Source: Mantis religiosa (Eukaryota > Arthropoda > Insecta > Mantodea > Mantidae). Taken from it: a DNA stretch of 64,000 bases. Position numbers and translations under genes: made by a program. The notes under the pieces were generated by a model. It worked only from the letters and a program-made list of their open reading frames with translations, was not told the DNA's origin and did no database searches. Of the stretch, positions 59,324-64,000 are shown one piece after another (the stretch's first letter is position 1; every line of letters starts with the position of its first letter). The stretch is from positions 58,128,149 through 58,192,148 of the forward strand of contig CM060947.1 in assembly GCA_030765055.1 (NCBI GenBank), in the 5' to 3' direction.

Positions 59324-60611
59324 CCAGAGCTGTTCAATAAAAAATGATCACTTTTTTTTTTTTGACAACGACCTTTACTCATCCTCATAATTTTGATAGT
59401 CCTTCTCAAAATAGTCTCCCCTGAATGCGATGTATTTGTCCCAGCGTTTCTGCCAGGCTTCAAAGACATGCTGGAAACCATTTTTTGAGAGATCCTTCAA
59501 AATAGCCTCCGCACCCTTCACCACTGCTTCTGATGATAGATAATGCCTCCCACGAAGGCGTTTCTTCAAATTAGGGAATAGAAAAAAATCACATGGGGTT
59601 AAATCCGGACTATAGGGAGGGTGAGGGATGCACTTCACGTTTATTTTTGAAAGATATTCAGCAACAACATTGGCAATATGCAGCCGCGCAATATCATGGT
59701 GCAGCATTCAGCCTTCTTCACGGAAATGTGGTCTTTTGCGACTATATGTACTTGCACTGTTTTCAGAACATCCCTGTAGTATTGTCCAGTTACTGATGTG
59801 TGTGCAGGTATACCTTGCTGATAAGCCATTTCATGAAAATCAAAGAATGAGATGACCATAACTTTCCCAGCAGAAGCAAACACATTTGCATTTTTGGGTG
59901 TTGGTAATGAACGAAGTTTCCACACTGAGCTTTGCTGTTTGCTCTCAGGATCAAAATGATGTAGCCAAGTTCTATCAGCAGTGATTACGTTTCAAAGAAT
60001 ATCCGGATCTTCTTCTAACATCCACTTTAACTGCATGCAGAACTGTATGCGAATGTCCTTTTGTTCGGGAATCAACAGGCTTGGAACCCATCGCGCACAA
60101 ACACGTCTCATGTGCAATGTTTCTGTCACCAACGTGTGGGTGGCACCCAATGAAATATTCAGTATTTCAGAAGGTGATTTTAAGGTAATTCGTCGATCCT
60201 CTCTCACAATGGCAGCAACAATGTTGATGTTTTCTTCCGTAAGAGCAGTAACTGGAGCACCGGGTCCACCTTTCTTTGAAACTGATTGTATTCCCTCTTT
60301 AAACATTTTAAACCACCTTCGAGCTGTGCTGTAGGGAGGAACAGACTCTCCACAGGCCTCCTGTAACATTGTATAGGCCTCAACTGAAGATTTGTTGAGA
60401 CGAAAACAGATTTTAATGTTACCTCCATAGGCGATATTGAACATTCCTGAACTTGCCTGGTTCTCACAGGCGGGAACCAGGAGTACCAACAATGAAATTA
60501 CTACGGCGTGTTTGTTTCACATTAAGTTAACAGAATATAATAAGATTGAATTTTATTGCAAAAAATTATGACCTTAAAAATTTATGATCATTCTTTATTG
60601 AACAGCCCTCG
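59324..60611 (-). mobile_element. mariner family A, longest copy
   Basis: 1288 bases with left end ccagagctgttcaataaaaa (59324) and right end tttattgaacagccctcg (60611). TA flanks both sides (59322-59323 and 60612-60613). It retains the internal region missing in the other two family A copies. Confidence 0.95.
59375..60492 (-). pseudogene. mariner A transposase, frameshifted
   Basis: The N-terminal 166 codons are open (60492-59992): a helix-turn-helix region around KSSVEAYTMLQEACGESVPP and TARRWFKMFKEG, then the second DNA-binding part and linker ending RRVCARWVPSLLIPEQKDIR. A stop follows DPDIL. The catalytic part is in two more frames: TADRTWLHHFDPESKQ (first aspartate kept, the usual DET is DRT), then in 59707-59375 HHDIARLHIANV and YSPDLTPCDFFLFP, again spaced 34 residues, and finally WQKRWDKYI near the C-terminus. 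All three aspartates persist but at least two frameshifts and a stop break the gene. Confidence 0.9.
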
Positions 60612-61410
60612 TAATTTTAGACTTAACAAGGTTTTTTCAATACACTCCTTTTTGCAGACGATCAGGTTGTGTTTGCAGAAACGGAGGGCAACTTGCAGAA
60701 GGCTGTCTGGCTGTTGCAAGAAGATGTATAATACTATAATTTAAAGATCTCTGTAAAGAAAATTAAGGTAATGTCATTTTGTAAACAAGAACATCTTAGA
60801 GCTAAAATCGTAATTGGGAAGAAAGTGTTAAGTGAAGTCCGTCTTTTTAATGTTCTTGTTTGTGACATTTCTTACTTGTTCTCTAAGGTCCCAGAGAAAA
60901 AATCATGTAAGTTCCAACAAATGGTGGGTACAATAAACAGAAAGTAAGGCAAGAGACGATTGTTAAATTTTATCAAGTGCTGTGTGCTTATGTTGCTTTA
61001 CGGTGCAGAAACCTGAATATTAACTAATTTGGCAAAAAGAATGGAAGCGGTAGAAACCAGATTGTTAAAATCATTGGCAGGTTGATGAATGCAAGATGAG
61101 AAATAAATACATAAATAAAAAGAAACCAGGAAATCCCAGAACAGTTGGGTATTGAAGTAATTCTGCAGAAGATAGATCAGTATAGAAATAAACATGGATA
61201 TATGACACGGCTGGAAAAAGGCCGCATCTCTAAGGAACATTATTTATACAAAAATCAATGGAGAAGAAATATTGGACGACCTAGAAAGAGGAGGAAGGAT
61301 CAGCTGTGAATTGCATGGTTTTCGGAACAGACACATACTGTCTAATGCGAATTGTATATGATGATGTTGATGATGATGATGAGGATGACGAAGATTATGA
61401 TGATGACAAC
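60612..61410 (+). pseudogene. LINE relic, 3' part, after a mariner
   Basis: Continues the LINE of 58981-59323: TLLFADDQVVFAETEGNLQK (the YADD box as FADD), ISVKKIKVMSFC, EVRLFNVLVCDISYLF, VLMLLYGAETWILT, then NIGRPRKRRKDQL. It ends in a (GAT)n-type tail at about 61355-61410, as in the LINE at 55885. Several stops. The similarity of architecture and tail suggests the same clade, though the sequences differ. Confidence 0.82.
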
Positions 61411-61436
61411 CCTTCGTTCGCATTGCTGGGACTGCT

Positions 61437-61438
<2 letters not shown>

Positions 61439-61520
<82 letters not shown>
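61439..61520. repeat. (GA)n followed by a G run
   Basis: About 36 GA units, then ten G. It follows the GAT tail of a LINE by about 30 bases. Confidence 0.96.
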
Positions 61521-61539
61521 TCATGAATGATCTTTCGAC

Positions 61540-61807
61540 TAAGCAGCCTTCTAGTATTCGCGGGGGCTACTATTTCCTTTAAGAAAGCGTCCGCACCATC
61601 TGTTCGGCACCACCATAAAACAGGAAACCTAAAACCACAACGGGAAACGTGATCAGAGGGAACGAAGCAGTGATAGTTGAGAAACCAGTTCATCAAATGA
61701 CCACGAAAAGTACGAAAAACCTAAGACCTGAGTGGGTGGTCGATTTGAATCGAATTCAGGACCTCTCGAATGCAAGCCTGTTGGCTCGATTGGACTAGCC
61801 CTTCCAG
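61540..61807 (-). mobile_element. SINE family 4, decayed copy
   Basis: On the minus strand the right side reads ggctagtccaatcgagccaa and cctgaattcgattcaaatcg, then ggtttttcgtacttttcgtg. It aligns by eye with the family 4 head at 33117-32990. The A box is poor and the 3' end is not defined. Confidence 0.5.
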
Positions 61808-62190
61808 GAGTACCTTTTATCTTTCCCGAATTGAGCTGTACTGCTAGTGTCAGTGCTCAGTTGAAGTGCAGTTCATCAGAAGTAAGATAAATTTAGACTT
61901 CTAAATCAAACTGCGCAAGAGGGAAATTAAGATCACTAAATTTAGTAGAGCTCAAATTATAGAAATACTCGTGTCACAGATACATCATTTTAATCTAAGT
62001 AGAACATAGGTTATAAAACACAGAATATACACGGTGTATAGAATATAGAACATTATTAGTCATCACAATAGATAAGGAGGTACCGACAAGCATGAGGTTC
62101 TTAGGAGTTGCTACCCTAATGAGCTAATAGTAGCAACTCCCTGCACTAGCGGATGGATTGGCGGATGGATCCTTTAGCGATGGATTGGCT
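61808..62190. other. no feature recognised
   Basis: AT-rich sequence, with a short near-palindrome near 62104-62141 (gagttgctaccctaatgagc then tagtagcaactccc). Confidence 0.55.

Positions 62191-64000
<1,810 letters not shown>

Overview
This window looks like repeat-dense, non-coding DNA from a large animal genome, most likely an arthropod and probably an insect. I do not claim a species. The base composition is AT-rich. There are no long open reading frames outside simple repeats and decayed transposons. There are several mariner elements with TA target duplications, many tRNA-derived SINEs, non-LTR retrotransposon relics from several lineages, and long microsatellites. Nothing bacterial or viral (operons, ribosome binding sites, CRISPR) is present.

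The only part of an ordinary host gene that I can support is a 128-base exon on the minus strand at 37076-37203. It has a good acceptor and donor and encodes 42 residues that resemble the start of the TBC domain of a TBC1D30-like Rab GTPase-activating protein. The flanking kilobases are then presumably intron carrying transposons.

Mobile elements by type. Mariner family A has three copies (1856-2767, 9923-11148, 59324-60611); two share the same internal deletion. Mariner B (3786-5051) is nearly full length but broken. Mariner C (43292-44047) is deleted and sits inside an older mariner-like relic D (42850-43289). SINE family 1 has eight copies, several with clear target site duplications. SINE family 3 has two copies and family 4 has two. 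A tRNA-like foldback family has three copies (1685-2950, 18345-18830, 21612-21990). Non-LTR relics lie at 13430-14460, 24907-25500, 26500-26880, 35869-36476, 48150-49612, 49950-50868, 55885-57660 and 58981-61410. A roughly 1 kb composite repeat is present twice in opposite orientation (30160-31135 and 51833-52850). A solo-LTR-like segment with a canonical core promoter lies near 16758-17214.

The most interesting signals are two small units (5458-5717 and 24323-24502). Each is flanked by a 10-14 base direct repeat, carries long inverted arms, and holds a hammerhead-ribozyme-like core, so they resemble the small ribozyme-bearing retroelements linked to Penelope-like elements. Also notable are several cases where a microsatellite can be traced to a short seed inside a transposon copy, a mariner whose empty site is preserved elsewhere in the window, and a 1.8 kb tetranucleotide tract (62191-64000) that keeps a four-base period while the motif drifts.
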